This document shows, piece by piece, positions 9,053 to 17,748 of a stretch of 64,000 nt of DNA (the stretch's first letter is position 1; each line of letters opens with the position of its first letter). The stretch is taken from positions 1 through 64,000 of the forward strand of contig JBIQMS010000018.1 of assembly GCA_044463125.1 (NCBI GenBank). Direction: 5' to 3'. This DNA comes from CAYMZZ01 sp044463125. GTDB lineage: Bacteria; Bacteroidota; Bacteroidia; Chitinophagales; Chitinophagaceae. The position numbers and the translations under genes are program-made. A model generated the notes under the pieces. It searched no databases, had not been told where the DNA came from, and saw only the letters and a list, made by a program, of their open reading frames with translations.

Positions 9053-9838
9053 TCACCATTTCCCCCCGGCTCCGCCGCCACCAAAGCCTCCTCCGCCGAA
9101 GCCTCCAAAGCCTCCGCCTCCACCGCCGCCGGACCAACCTCCGCCGCCGGACCAGCCTCCGCCACCTACCCAGGGACCGCCCCAGCCTCTATAGCCGCGG
9201 CGCGATACATAACCGCCACCACTATTGCCCGATCCGGCACCGATCAGGGTGAGCAAAACTATTACCCCAATGACGATTACAAAACCGGGAATACCCCGTT
9301 TTTTACCGCGGCTGCCATAGCCTTCGGGAGCCGTATAGCGGCCTTCAGCAGCTTCAATAAGCGCGTCGGTAGCTTCATCAAGACCCCGGTAGTAATTTTC
9401 AGCCCTGAAATTGGGGATAATGTCGTTATCAACAATAACCTTCGCCGTAAGATCAGGTATGGCGCCTTCCAGGCCATAGCCCGTAGCTATAAAAGCATCG
9501 CGGTTTCCTGCTCCCCCACCCGTGGAAATGAGCACTACCACCCCATTGTTAAAGTCTTTATTCCCTACACCCCATTCCCGGCCAATGGCCATGGCAAAGT
9601 CGGCAGCGGAATAGCCCTTCAGGTCATCCACTACCACCACCGCTATCTGGTTGCTGGTGCTGTCGTCGTAAGCCACCAGCTTTCGTTCAAGCGCATCTAT
9701 CTGCTCTGGGGTCATAAATTTATCCACCAGCACATTCACCAGCTTTGGGGGCTGGGGGCGTGCCGGAATATCTTTCCCCGATTGCGCTATTGCCGCAAAC
9801 GACAATAGCAGCAGGGCTATGCTCAAAAATTTCTTCAT
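9053..9838 (-). CDS. TPM domain protein with Gly-rich tail (YgcG-like)
   Basis: A 261-residue membrane-anchored exported protein. It has a signal peptide (1-18, ending AIA-Q), then a TPM domain (~40-165; KDFNNGVVVLISTGGGAGNRDAFIATGYGLEG is the core, containing the NNGVVVL and GYGLEG motifs). One transmembrane helix (~183-200, IPGFVIVIGVIVLLTLIGAG) is followed by a Gly/Trp-rich tail ending GGAGGKW. TPM proteins have been linked to phosphatase activity and to photosystem repair in plants; the bacterial role is unsettled. It is the last gene of the LemA/LemA/TPM/TPM operon, 5 bp after the previous gene. Confidence 0.85.
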   Translation of the reverse strand: MKKFLSIALLLLSFAAIAQSGKDIPARPQPPKLVNVLVDKFMTPEQIDALERKLVAYDDSTSNQIAVVVVDDLKGYSAADFAMAIGREWGVGNKDFNNGVVVLISTGGGAGNRDAFIATGYGLEGAIPDLTAKVIVDNDIIPNFRAENYYRGLDEATDALIEAAEGRYTAPEGYGSRGKKRGIPGFVIVIGVIVLLTLIGAGSGNSGGGYVSRRGYRGWGGPWVGGGGWSGGGGWSGGGGGGGFGGFGGGGFGGGGAGGKW

Positions 9839-9843
9839 GCTGC

Positions 9844-10299
9844 TTATTTGCCAAACACAATTTCGTCGGGCAGTTCGTTTTTATCCGTGTCGTTATCAAA
9901 TGGAAAATGCTGGTGCAGGGCTTCTCCGATATCACGCACACAGTCGGCGATACCGGCTGCGATATGATCCTGATTGAATTCGCTGATCATTCTTTGCACT
10001 TCGGTATTCCAGAATTCGAGACCCACTTTTTCATGAATGCCCTGGTCGCCGAAAATGGCCAGTTGATGATCCTTCAGAGCCACATATACGAGTACGCCAT
10101 TATGGTCGTCGGTCTCGTCCATCTCGAGCCCATAAAAAATTTCGGCCGCACGGTCAATGGCATCCATATAGCGGCAGCGGCTTTCCACAAATACGCGCAC
10201 TTCGCCGCTGGTGCGGCGCTCCGCTTCGCGAATGGCCGATACAATCAATTGCTGCTCTTCATCGCTGAAGAATGGTTTTTTGCGGAATAGTCCGAACAC
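9844..10299 (-). CDS. Short TPM domain protein, cytoplasmic
   Basis: A 151-residue protein without signal peptide or membrane helix: a second TPM domain covering most of its length (DDHNGVLVYVALKDHQLAIFGDQGIHEKVG carries the NGVLVY and GDQGIH motifs). Bacteroidota LemA operons often encode such a short and a long TPM protein together. It starts 11 bp after the second lemA and ends 5 bp before the exported TPM gene. The function is not established; a partner of LemA is inferred from gene order. Confidence 0.8.
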   Translation of the reverse strand: MFGLFRKKPFFSDEEQQLIVSAIREAERRTSGEVRVFVESRCRYMDAIDRAAEIFYGLEMDETDDHNGVLVYVALKDHQLAIFGDQGIHEKVGLEFWNTEVQRMISEFNQDHIAAGIADCVRDIGEALHQHFPFDNDTDKNELPDEIVFGK

Positions 10300-10310
10300 A
10301 ATGCTATTTT

Positions 10311-10898
10311 TTAAAATTTAATTTCCACGGCCTTGTCGGCACCAGCATCAGCCTGAAAGCCTTCCCTGGCCTTAAATCCAAACAGGCGCGCTACCAATCC
10401 GGTAGTACTGCTGCGCACCGCCACATTATAATCGGCCACAGCCTCATTAAAGTCCTGCCTGGCTACTTTTATGCGTCGTTCGGTGCCTTCCAGTTGCGTC
10501 TGCAACCCTGCATATGCGGTAGTCCCTTTCAATGTGGGATATCTTTCCACAACGGCAATTAGCCTGTTCACAGCCACGGCCATACTGTCCTGCAAGCGGG
10601 TTTCTCTTCCCACATTTTCCGCATTTGCTTCCGTTCCAATTTGCAGGCCACTTTGTGCCCGGGCACGAGCTTCCACCACCTGCTGTAAAGTCTCCGATTC
10701 AAAATCGCTCACACCCTTCACCACATTCACCAGGTTGGGAATAAGATCGATCCGCCGCTGATAGGTATTTTGCACTTCGGCCCACTGCAATTGCACTTTT
10801 TCGTCTTTCTTGATTAGCGTGTTATAAGTAATACCCGCATAAATCAGGAGTACTGCCAGCAGGGCGCCAATGATATAAATTCCGGTACGTTTCTTCAT
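10311..10898 (-). CDS. LemA family protein (second copy)
   Basis: A 195-residue LemA family protein with one N-terminal transmembrane helix (~6-25, TGIYIIGALLAVLLIYAGITY) and a long helical-bundle domain containing the family pattern QRRIDLIPNLVNVVKG near residues 48-63 and RYPTLKG near 118-124. The family is membrane-associated and of unknown biochemistry. It is a tandem paralogue of the next gene upstream (same KDEKVQLQWAEVQNTYQRR/QDENVKKAWNNVNTEYQKR architecture). Confidence 0.88.
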   Translation of the reverse strand: MKKRTGIYIIGALLAVLLIYAGITYNTLIKKDEKVQLQWAEVQNTYQRRIDLIPNLVNVVKGVSDFESETLQQVVEARARAQSGLQIGTEANAENVGRETRLQDSMAVAVNRLIAVVERYPTLKGTTAYAGLQTQLEGTERRIKVARQDFNEAVADYNVAVRSSTTGLVARLFGFKAREGFQADAGADKAVEIKF

Positions 10899-10913
10899 GC
10901 CTGCTTAGCTTAA

Positions 10914-11507
10914 CTAGAATTTCACTTCAGGTGCTTTCTCAGCTCCTTCCTCGGCCTGGAATCCTTCTTTGGCCGAGAAGCCAAACATACCCGCCAGCAG
11001 GTTCATGGGAAAACTGCGCACTTTGGTATTATAAGTGTTGATGGCTTCATTAAATGATCTGCGACTGCCACGGATGTCGTTCTCAATACCTTCGAGCTGA
11101 CCCTGTAATTGCAGAAAATTCTGATTCGCTTTTAAATCGGGATAGTTCTCTACCACTACCAGGAGGCGGGATAAGGCACCCGACATTTCCTGCTGGGCAG
11201 CCTGGAATTTTTCAATATTTTCCGGAGTCAACTGATCTGCGTTAAAGTTAACCGAGGTTGCTTTGGCCCTTGCTTCCACCAGGCGCGTAAGCGTCTCCTG
11301 CTCAAAATTCGCGGCGCCCTTTACGGTATTTACCAGGTTACCTACCAGGTCGGCCCTCTTCTGATATTCCGTATTTACGTTGTTCCAGGCTTTCTTCACA
11401 TTCTCATCCTGCTTTACCAGCCCATTATAACTATTACAGCCCCAAACCCCAAAAATGAGCAAGAGGCCGAGAACAATAAGAATACCGAGGTTTTTGACTC
11501 CTTTCAT
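10914..11507 (-). CDS. LemA family protein (first copy)
   Basis: A 197-residue protein with an N-terminal membrane segment ending in FGVWGC, which could act as a lipobox or simply a transmembrane helix. It is followed by the LemA domain (QKRADLVGNLVNTVKG, ENYPDLKAN). It is the first gene of the four-gene LemA/TPM operon, 15 bp before the paralogue. The two copies have clearly diverged, so the duplication is old. Confidence 0.88.
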   Translation of the reverse strand: MKGVKNLGILIVLGLLLIFGVWGCNSYNGLVKQDENVKKAWNNVNTEYQKRADLVGNLVNTVKGAANFEQETLTRLVEARAKATSVNFNADQLTPENIEKFQAAQQEMSGALSRLLVVVENYPDLKANQNFLQLQGQLEGIENDIRGSRRSFNEAINTYNTKVRSFPMNLLAGMFGFSAKEGFQAEEGAEKAPEVKF

Positions 11508-11583
11508 GTGTTATGATTTTGCTTTGCTTAAAATTAGGGTTTTTACCCCTTCGCCACGTTAAAAATTCGGTATGTCAAGTTGA

Positions 11584-11615
11584 TTTGCCGGTAAATCGGA
11601 GGAACTTTATCTCTG
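11584..11615 (+). promoter_or_regulatory. Promoter of the sugar dehydrogenase gene
   Basis: TTTG (11584-11587), a 20-bp spacer, then TATCTCTG (11608-11615), one mismatch to TAnnTTTG. Transcription would start near 11620, on top of the first possible ATG, which favours the ATG at 11656 as the true start. Confidence 0.5.
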
Positions 11616-11655
11616 CGGCATGATTTTGGCCGTTTTCATCCAGATTGAACCCTTT

Positions 11656-12768
11656 ATGAACCGATTTTTTACCAGATGGAGTTGGCTATTGCTGTTTCCG
11701 CTTGTGGCGGCTATTCACTGCCGCAAACAGCAGCCACAACCTGCGGACGCAGCAACCCTTCAGGACAGCGTTATCCTTTCAGGGCTCTCACACGCCTGGG
11801 CCCTGGAGCTGGACCAGGAGAATTATCTCTGGATTACCGAAAGGGGTGGGCGCATCAGCCGGTTCAATCTGGCGAATGGCGATCACCAACCCATCCTCAC
11901 TATCAGCGAAGTGGATGCGCGGGGAGAAGGCGGATTGCTTGATATGGCCCTGCATCCCAATTTCGCCCAGAACGGTTGGCTCTATGTGGTATATAATTAC
12001 GCGTCTCCATCGGGCTACCGCGAAAAACTGGTTCGCTTCACCTGGAACCCATCCAGCCAAAATCTCGAAAGCCCCGCTACCCTGCTGGAAAATATTCCGG
12101 CAGCCACCATTCACAATGGCAGCCGCCTCCTCATCAACGGCTCTCATATATTCATGAGCACGGGCGATGCCGCAAATCCCTCGCTGGCGCAGGATCCGCA
12201 ATCGCTGGCGGGAAAGATTCTGCGCCTGAACCTGGATGGCTCTGTCCCCAACGACAACCCCATTGCCAATAACCCGCTCTGGACCCTGGGTCACCGGAAC
12301 CCGCAGGGACTTGTTTTCTACAACAACAATCTCTACAGCTCCGAGCATGGCCCGAATAACGATGACGAGATCAATGTGATAGAGAAGGGCCGCAATTACG
12401 GCTGGCCCCAGGTGGAAGGCTATTGCGACGAAACGGGGGAGGAAAACTTTTGTAGCAGCAATAATGTGCGCGAACCCATACAGGCCTGGACACCCACCAT
12501 CGCCACCTGCGGGCTTGCCGCTTATAACAGCGACCGGATTCCCCAATGGAAAAATTCGCTCCTGCTTGCCACCCTCAAGAACCAGCGCCTCTATCAGCTA
12601 AAACTGAACGCGCAAGGAACGGCCGTTGCAGAAGTGAAAGAATATTATACCAGCCAATACGGCCGGCTTCGGGATGTGATCGTTTCCGAAGAGGGCAAAG
12701 TTTATCTGTGTAGCAGCAATGGGAATAACGATCGGATTATTCTCATCGATAAATCATCCACCCCCTAA
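11656..12768 (+). CDS. PQQ-dependent sugar dehydrogenase-like lipoprotein (GSDH family)
   Basis: A 370-residue six-bladed beta-propeller of the soluble glucose/sorbosone dehydrogenase family. It is predicted to oxidise a sugar or aldose in the periplasm with PQQ. The start at 11656 gives MNRFFTRWSWLLLFPLVAAIHC, a lipoprotein signal with Cys at residue 22. Family motifs: LWITERGGRISRF, DMALHPNF, GRLLINGSHIFMSTGDA (a H-N-G-S run just before), LGHRNPQGLVFYNN, SSEHGPNNDDEINVIEKGRNYGWPQVEG (the HGP--DDE-N signature). No PQQ biosynthesis genes are in the window. The gene ends before a 24-bp perfect hairpin. Confidence 0.88.
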   Translation: MNRFFTRWSWLLLFPLVAAIHCRKQQPQPADAATLQDSVILSGLSHAWALELDQENYLWITERGGRISRFNLANGDHQPILTISEVDARGEGGLLDMALHPNFAQNGWLYVVYNYASPSGYREKLVRFTWNPSSQNLESPATLLENIPAATIHNGSRLLINGSHIFMSTGDAANPSLAQDPQSLAGKILRLNLDGSVPNDNPIANNPLWTLGHRNPQGLVFYNNNLYSSEHGPNNDDEINVIEKGRNYGWPQVEGYCDETGEENFCSSNNVREPIQAWTPTIATCGLAAYNSDRIPQWKNSLLLATLKNQRLYQLKLNAQGTAVAEVKEYYTSQYGRLRDVIVSEEGKVYLCSSNGNNDRIILIDKSSTP

Positions 12769-12769
12769 T

Positions 12770-12820
12770 CTTCTTCAAACGAATTCGCCGGACTTTGTCC
12801 GGCGAATTCGTTTGAAGAAG
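12770..12820. terminator. Bidirectional terminator with 24-bp perfect stem
   Basis: 12770-12793 and 12797-12820 are perfect reverse complements separated by TTT. The centre is GCCGGAC-TTT-GTCCGGC and the outer part CTTCTTCAAACGAATTC. It lies between two convergent genes (ends at 12768 and 12837), so it can stop both. There is no long T run, but the stem is unusually long. Confidence 0.7.
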
Positions 12821-12836
12821 GTGACTATCGGACTGT

Positions 12837-13496
12837 TTATTTTACCAGGGCCATTTCCATATCGCCGAAAATGCGCATGTTTCCCGGGATAGTAGGATCA
12901 GGAAGCGGAACGTTTTCGTTGAATAGCATACGCAGATAAAGCGTGTCGTTGCTTTTTCGTAGTCTTGCGCCTGCATTCAGGTCAACCGATGAACCGGGCA
13001 TTCCCGGACCTGTTGGCACCATCACGGGCGTTTCATCAAATCGCAACGAATCGCCACCAATTCGGGTATAGGCGCTACTACTGCTGGTGGGAGGTGTGAC
13101 CGCCGCGGCTGGCTGGTCAACGGAATTGAGCAACTGGCCATTCAGATAGGTGCGGGCTGTTGTAGTGCCCGACATCAGGTAACCAACATCCGTCAAAACC
13201 ATTTCATTATTTACAAACTGTACGGTTCCTTCCGGGTCTTCCGCTACAAAATTGAGTAGCGCTTCTGACCGCGTGGATTGGCCACCCTGGCTCATTTCGA
13301 TGCTGGTACCCGTTTGGCCCTGCATACCCACGAAGCGCCAGACGCCTTCGAGGTTCACATTTTGACCACCGCCACCCGGTTCAGGATTATCGTTGTCGTT
13401 TTGCGCGTCTTCGGCAAAACTCAATTCCTTTTGGCAAGCGGCGAGGCTAAGGCTCAGCGTCGCAAGCAGAAATAACGTACGGAAAGTATTTAGCAT
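12837..13496 (-). CDS. Lipoprotein of unknown function
   Basis: A 219-residue lipoprotein. The start at 13496 gives MLNTFRTLFLLATLSLSLAAC, a clear lipobox (LAAC), where a longer reading would add a non-signal N-terminus. After a short D/N/G-rich linker comes a domain with LEGVWRFVGMQGQTGTS near its start and DLNAGARLRKSNDTLYLRM later, typical of lipocalin-like beta-barrel or DUF-type lipoproteins in Bacteroidota. I do not recognise a specific family. It is single, facing the sugar dehydrogenase across the 24-bp hairpin. Confidence 0.7.
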   Translation of the reverse strand: MLNTFRTLFLLATLSLSLAACQKELSFAEDAQNDNDNPEPGGGGQNVNLEGVWRFVGMQGQTGTSIEMSQGGQSTRSEALLNFVAEDPEGTVQFVNNEMVLTDVGYLMSGTTTARTYLNGQLLNSVDQPAAAVTPPTSSSSAYTRIGGDSLRFDETPVMVPTGPGMPGSSVDLNAGARLRKSNDTLYLRMLFNENVPLPDPTIPGNMRIFGDMEMALVK

Positions 13497-13590
13497 ATAC
13501 AATGTGTTATCGCCGGCAATAGCCTGCACGGCGCATTCAATAGACACACAAAATAGTGCAGAAGCTGCGAAGGGAAAAGTACAATCCGGA

Positions 13591-14784
13591 TTATCCCTTT
13601 ACCGCCGCAATCCCTGGCAGTTCTTTGCCTTCAAAATATTCGAGCATGGCACCTCCGCCGGTGCTCACATAGCTTACCTTGTCGGCAAAACCAAATTGAT
13701 TTACAGCGGCTACGGAGTCGCCTCCACCCACAAGGGAGAATGCGCCCGCCTGGGTGGCTTTGGCCACCGCCGTGGCGATAGCTTTAGTGCCATTCTGAAA
13801 TTTTTCCATTTCAAAAACGCCCATGGGGCCATTCCACAGAATGGTTTTCGATTGCAGGATCACGTTGCAGAACTGCTCGATGGCGTTGGGGCCAATATCC
13901 AATCCCATCCATCCTTCGGGAATATGGTTGCTGGGTGCCGCGCTGGTATCCGCATCGGCCGCGAATTTGTCGGCGATTACTGAATCGGAAGGCAGGTGAA
14001 TGCATACGCCTTTCGCAGATGCTTTTTGCAACAAGGCATGGGCCGTATCGAGGCGGTCTTCCTCGCAAAGCGATTTGCCGATCAGGCCGCCCTCGGCCTT
14101 CATAAAGGTATAAGCCATGCCTCCACCAATGATGATATCGGTAGCTCTTTCGAGAAGATTTTCAATGATCAGAATCTTGTCCGATACCTTGGCCCCACCA
14201 ATGATGGCCACAAAGGGCTTTTCGGACTGGTGCAGCACTTTCTCCGCGCTGCTCACTTCTCCCTCCATCAGCAAACCAAAGAAGCGCTTTTCCGCAGGGA
14301 AGAACTGCGCGATCACCGCCGTGGAAGCATGCGCGCGATGGGCCGTGCCAAAAGCATCGTTCACCCATACATCGCCCAGCTTTGCCAGCTTGCCGGCAAA
14401 ATCCACATCGCCTTTTTCTTCCTGCTTGTAGAAGCGCAGGTTTTCGAGCAGGAGCACTTCTCCCGGTTTCAGGGCCGCCGACATTTCCTGCGCCGAAGCG
14501 CCGATGCAATCGTCGGCAAATTTCACTGTTGTTCCCTCCAACAAGTCTTGCAGGTGGGGCACCAGGTGCCGCAGGCTGTATTTATCCGTGGGTCCATCCT
14601 TGGGCCGCCCCAGGTGCGACATCAGGATTACCGAACCGCCATCCTTCAGCACTTTCCGGATAGTGGGCAAAGCCGCCCGCATCCGGGTATCGTCGGTAAT
14701 CTGAAACTGATCGTTCAGAGGAACGTTGAAGTCAACACGCATCAGCGCGCGCAGCCCGGAGAAGTTTTGAGTTTGAAAAGACAA
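13591..14784 (-). CDS. pgk: Phosphoglycerate kinase
   Basis: A 397-residue cytoplasmic glycolytic enzyme of normal length, transferring phosphate from 1,3-bisphosphoglycerate to ADP. N-terminal motifs: RVDFNVPL (~17-24) and LMSHLGRPK (~55-63). Central: AIIGGAKVSDKI (~190-201). C-terminal nucleotide site: WNGPMGVFE and SLVGGGDSVAAV. It follows gap on the same strand across a ~130-bp spacer of short facing repeats, a common glycolytic pairing. Confidence 0.97.
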   Translation of the reverse strand: MSFQTQNFSGLRALMRVDFNVPLNDQFQITDDTRMRAALPTIRKVLKDGGSVILMSHLGRPKDGPTDKYSLRHLVPHLQDLLEGTTVKFADDCIGASAQEMSAALKPGEVLLLENLRFYKQEEKGDVDFAGKLAKLGDVWVNDAFGTAHRAHASTAVIAQFFPAEKRFFGLLMEGEVSSAEKVLHQSEKPFVAIIGGAKVSDKILIIENLLERATDIIIGGGMAYTFMKAEGGLIGKSLCEEDRLDTAHALLQKASAKGVCIHLPSDSVIADKFAADADTSAAPSNHIPEGWMGLDIGPNAIEQFCNVILQSKTILWNGPMGVFEMEKFQNGTKAIATAVAKATQAGAFSLVGGGDSVAAVNQFGFADKVSYVSTGGGAMLEYFEGKELPGIAAVKG

Positions 14785-14814
14785 GAGAAGAGTTTTTTTG
14801 ATTTATACTTAGCT

Positions 14815-14912
14815 GAGAGAACAATTTGAGAATTTGGGAATTTGAGAATTTGTAGAATCATTACGAGCTTAAACCAAATTCCCAAATTCCCAAATCCCCA
14901 AATTTTCAAATT
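14815..14912. repeat. Facing AATTTGGG / CCCAAATT repeat arms between gap and pgk
   Basis: 14821-14852 carries AATTTGAGAATTTGGG-type units. 14875-14912 carries the reverse complement (AATTCCCAAATTCCC, AAATTTTCAAATT). In an mRNA covering both genes this would form a hairpin between gap and pgk, so it could attenuate or process the transcript. Confidence 0.6.
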
Positions 14913-14914
14913 GG

Positions 14915-15928
14915 CTACTTCGCGATTAATCCCGCAAAATACCCCACCGTACGCACCAACTGGCTCACATAGCTCATTTCATTATCGTACCAGCTTACCA
15001 CGCGTACCAGTTGGGTATCACCAACGGTTTGAACGCGGGTTTGGGTGGCGTCGAACAGGGAGCCATAGGTGATGCCAATGATATCGCTGCTCACGATTTC
15101 GTCTTCGGTATAACCAAAGCTTTCGTTGGCGGCGGCCTTCATGGCGGCATTCACTTCTTCCGTGCTGGTCTTTTTGCCCAGAACGGCGGTCACTTCCGTG
15201 AGGGAGCCGGTGAGGGTGGGCACACGCTGTGCGCTACCATCCAGTTTGCCTTTTAGCTTGGGCAGAACCAGGCCAATGGCTTTGGCGGCGCCGGTGCTAT
15301 TGGGCACAATGTTTTGAGCGGCAGCGCGAGCGCGGCGCAGGTCGCCCTTGGGATGCGGAGCATCCTGGGTATTCTGGTCGTTGGTATAGGCATGGATTGT
15401 CGTCATCAGACCATTCACAATGCCAAACTGCTCCTCCAGTACCTGTGCCATGGGAGCCAGGCAGTTGGTAGTGCAGGAAGCGCAACTAATGATGGTTTCG
15501 CTGCCGTCGAGAATGTTATGGTTCACATTGAATACGATGGTCTTCAGGTCGCCGGTGGCGGGGGCGGAGATCACCACACGCTTGGCGCCGGCGGTCAGGT
15601 GGGCCGAAGCCTTGTCTTTATCCGCAAAGAAACCGGTACACTCAAGCACTACGTCCACATCGTGCTCTTTCCAGGGAATCTGTGCGGGATCCTTCTGGGC
15701 GTATATTTTTACTTCATCACCATTTACGGTTATGGAATTGTCGCCGGCTTTCACGTCGGCATCGAAGCGGCCCTGGGCGCTATCGTACTTGAGCAGGTGC
15801 GCCAGCACTTTGGGACTGGTGAGGTCATTAATAGCGACCACATCAATACCCTCCATTTTATAGATCTGGCGGTACACCAGGCGACCAATGCGTCCGAATC
15901 CGTTGATTGCGACTTTAACTTTGCTCAT
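14915..15928 (-). CDS. gap: Glyceraldehyde-3-phosphate dehydrogenase, type I
   Basis: A 337-residue NAD-dependent glycolytic enzyme. The Rossmann start VKVAINGFGRIGRLVYR (4-20) and the catalytic Cys C152 in SCASCTTNCLAPM are visible, as are MTTIHAYTNDQ with the catalytic His and WYDNEMSYVSQLV near the C-terminus. D35 after the second strand (AIND) suggests NAD preference. It lies upstream of pgk on the same strand. Confidence 0.97.
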   Translation of the reverse strand: MSKVKVAINGFGRIGRLVYRQIYKMEGIDVVAINDLTSPKVLAHLLKYDSAQGRFDADVKAGDNSITVNGDEVKIYAQKDPAQIPWKEHDVDVVLECTGFFADKDKASAHLTAGAKRVVISAPATGDLKTIVFNVNHNILDGSETIISCASCTTNCLAPMAQVLEEQFGIVNGLMTTIHAYTNDQNTQDAPHPKGDLRRARAAAQNIVPNSTGAAKAIGLVLPKLKGKLDGSAQRVPTLTGSLTEVTAVLGKKTSTEEVNAAMKAAANESFGYTEDEIVSSDIIGITYGSLFDATQTRVQTVGDTQLVRVVSWYDNEMSYVSQLVRTVGYFAGLIAK

Positions 15929-16007
15929 TTACAATTGATTTAAAATTTGAGTGCCGAAGTTAAGAAAACGGTGACAAATGGGCGTGAGGGAAAATGGGAG
16001 AAATTCG

Positions 16008-16165
16008 GTTATTTGGGGATTTGGGGAATTTGGGGTATTGGGGTATTTGGGTATTTGGGTATTTGGGTATTTGGGTATTTGGGAATTTGGGAATTTGAGG
16101 ATTTGGATATTTGGAAATCTTCCTGACTGATCTCAAATTCTCAAATTCCCAAATAACCGAATTTT
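16008..16165. repeat. TATTTGGG tandem array with inverted counterpart
   Basis: 16008-16120 is a run of GGTTATTTGGGG, AATTTGGGG and at least four consecutive GGGTATTT octamers. 16132-16163 holds the opposite orientation (TCTCAAATTCTCAAATTCCC, then AAATAACCGAAT). It occupies the spacer between gap (minus) and tRNA-Glu (plus). No coding sequence. Confidence 0.65.
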
Positions 16166-16167
16166 TT

Positions 16168-16199
16168 TTTGGCATTAACCGCTCCCCCTCCTATCTTTG
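16168..16199 (+). promoter_or_regulatory. tRNA-Glu promoter
   Basis: TTTG (16168-16171), a 20-bp spacer, then TATCTTTG (16192-16199, exact TAnnTTTG). This places transcription start about 15-20 bp before the mature tRNA 5' end. Confidence 0.7.
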
Positions 16200-16222
16200 C
16201 ACTCCCTTAAAAACGAGGACAT

Positions 16223-16294
16223 GGCCCGTTCGTCTAAGGGCTAGGACACCACCCTTTCACGGTGGTGATACGGGTTCGAATCCCGTACGGGCTA
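16223..16294 (+). tRNA. tRNA-Glu (TTC)
   Basis: A 72-nt cloverleaf. The acceptor GGCCCGT pairs with ACGGGCT (G1-U72 wobble), the anticodon arm ACCAC-CCTTTCA-CGGTGGT carries anticodon TTC, and the T-arm is CGGGTTCGAATCCCG. CCA is not encoded. It has its own promoter and is followed directly by a strong terminator, so it is a one-gene unit. An accessory gene block begins just downstream. Confidence 0.95.
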
Positions 16295-16300
16295 CAGCAG

Positions 16301-16328
16301 AGACCCCACCTAATGGTGGGGTCTTTTT
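16301..16328 (+). terminator. tRNA-Glu terminator
   Basis: AGACCCCACC (16301-16310), TAAT loop, GGTGGGGTCT (16315-16324), then TTTT. A perfect 10-bp GC-rich stem six bases after the tRNA. Confidence 0.88.
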
Positions 16329-16743
16329 ATTTATCTGGAATATTTCTGATAACATTGATGGTTGTGGGCAAAGATTCCGGGGGTAGCGATACAACTGAAG
16401 ACTCGACTAATCGCCATCTTCAAACCTTTTGAGCAATTCATCGAATTGAGTCCAACTTATTGTTATCGGATACCTTCTCTTACTCGGATAATAATCCAGG
16501 CCTCCTTTGGAAATTGTTATTTGACCAAGTTTCTCGTCATTTTAAAAATAAAAAAATGTGCGTCAACTTTCCCGATTTCACGGGTTGGCAGCTGAAAGAA
16601 AACATTGTGCTTCGGCATAGTTTGAATTTTAAATTGCGCGGAAAAATAAATTTCAATTCTTCAGGCTGTGTAGAAAATGCCATACACTAAACAGTGCCTT
16701 CATGGATATTCCAGGTTTTGATAAATTAATTTGCATACAACTG
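16329..16743. other. Gene-free spacer downstream of tRNA-Glu
   Basis: About 415 bp, AT-rich, with no convincing gene, RNA or repeat. It separates the tRNA-Glu terminator from the 3' end of the DUF4407 gene. I found no second copy of the tRNA-Glu 3' end here. Confidence 0.5.
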
Positions 16744-17736
16744 CTAACTGGAACCAGCATTAGCCAAAAGTTTCAGCTTCCTGAGTTGCAGGTCCATCTG
16801 ATGCCTGACCGTAACATCGTAGTCGCTCTCCTTTTCCATAGTCTTGCTCATCAGGATAAACAATTCAATGCACAACAAAAATATCAGCCAGATGAGCCAG
16901 ACCGCTAAGGCAACCCAGGAATCCACCAAAATGGTCATCATCAGTTTCAGCTCGTCTAAGAAGCCCACTTTTGATTTAACTTCTTTCTCCAAATCAGCCC
17001 TTAACGTTAAAAGTAGGCTGTCCTTCGCGAATTTCACTTCGTTCAGATTCTGAATTTGGCCATCCACCCCAGGAAGCATTCCAATCTTAGGATTAGGAAT
17101 AGAGGTTTGACTGATTGTTTTACTTAACGCTACCCTCTGAGTGGTAACTGTGGCAGTATCACGTTTTTCACTGTTTTGTAAAACTACCGGCACCTGTGAT
17201 GTGCTGATTACTTTGATGGTTGGATTTTCTGTGATGTCTTTGACAAGGTCTTTTCTAGCAGCTTCTTTACTCGTAATAGCGCTATCAATTGACTTTATCT
17301 GTTCTTTAAGCACGAATGATTTACCTTCATAAGCTTTATTCACTTTTTCGTCCAAGAGCAGGATTCTCTGCTGCTCAATATCTTCCTTGAAAATTATCTG
17401 ATCTATGATAATCGATCCAATTAGAGCCATCATCAATGCAATTACACCTCTGAAGAAATACAGCGCCTTGTTCTTGTGAACCGATAGAATAATTTGCCGC
17501 TCAACCTGAATGATAATGATCACCAATATGATGGCGCCTGAAACCGCTCCCCATACGCCAGCTTTGAGATATCTTTCGGTGAACATATAACCCACAAAGG
17601 CCCAAAGGATACAAATGATCAATAGCGCTGCAGTGTACCGCTTTACCGCCTTGGCGGATACCTCACTACAGTTTTGCACAATCCTGAAATTGTAGCCCGT
17701 CAGAAAGCATCCGAAACGTAACCACCAGTTTTTCAT
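16744..17736 (-). CDS. DUF4407 family membrane protein
   Basis: A 330-residue membrane protein. It has transmembrane helices at ~33-53 (AALLIICILWAFVGYMF), ~58-78 (AGVWGAVSGAIILVIIIIQV) and ~93-115 (FFRGVIALMMALIGSIIIDQI), a long soluble coiled-coil-prone region (~120-270), and a last helix near 278-300 (SWVALAVWLIWLIFLLCIELFIL). This architecture and the N-terminal FLTGYNF/VERQIILSV pattern fit DUF4407, a family without known function. It is the last of three minus-strand genes (HNH, coiled-coil type, DUF4407), 12 bp after the previous one. Confidence 0.75.
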   Translation of the reverse strand: MKNWWLRFGCFLTGYNFRIVQNCSEVSAKAVKRYTAALLIICILWAFVGYMFTERYLKAGVWGAVSGAIILVIIIIQVERQIILSVHKNKALYFFRGVIALMMALIGSIIIDQIIFKEDIEQQRILLLDEKVNKAYEGKSFVLKEQIKSIDSAITSKEAARKDLVKDITENPTIKVISTSQVPVVLQNSEKRDTATVTTQRVALSKTISQTSIPNPKIGMLPGVDGQIQNLNEVKFAKDSLLLTLRADLEKEVKSKVGFLDELKLMMTILVDSWVALAVWLIWLIFLLCIELFILMSKTMEKESDYDVTVRHQMDLQLRKLKLLANAGSS

Positions 17737-17748
17737 AAAGAATAAGAT

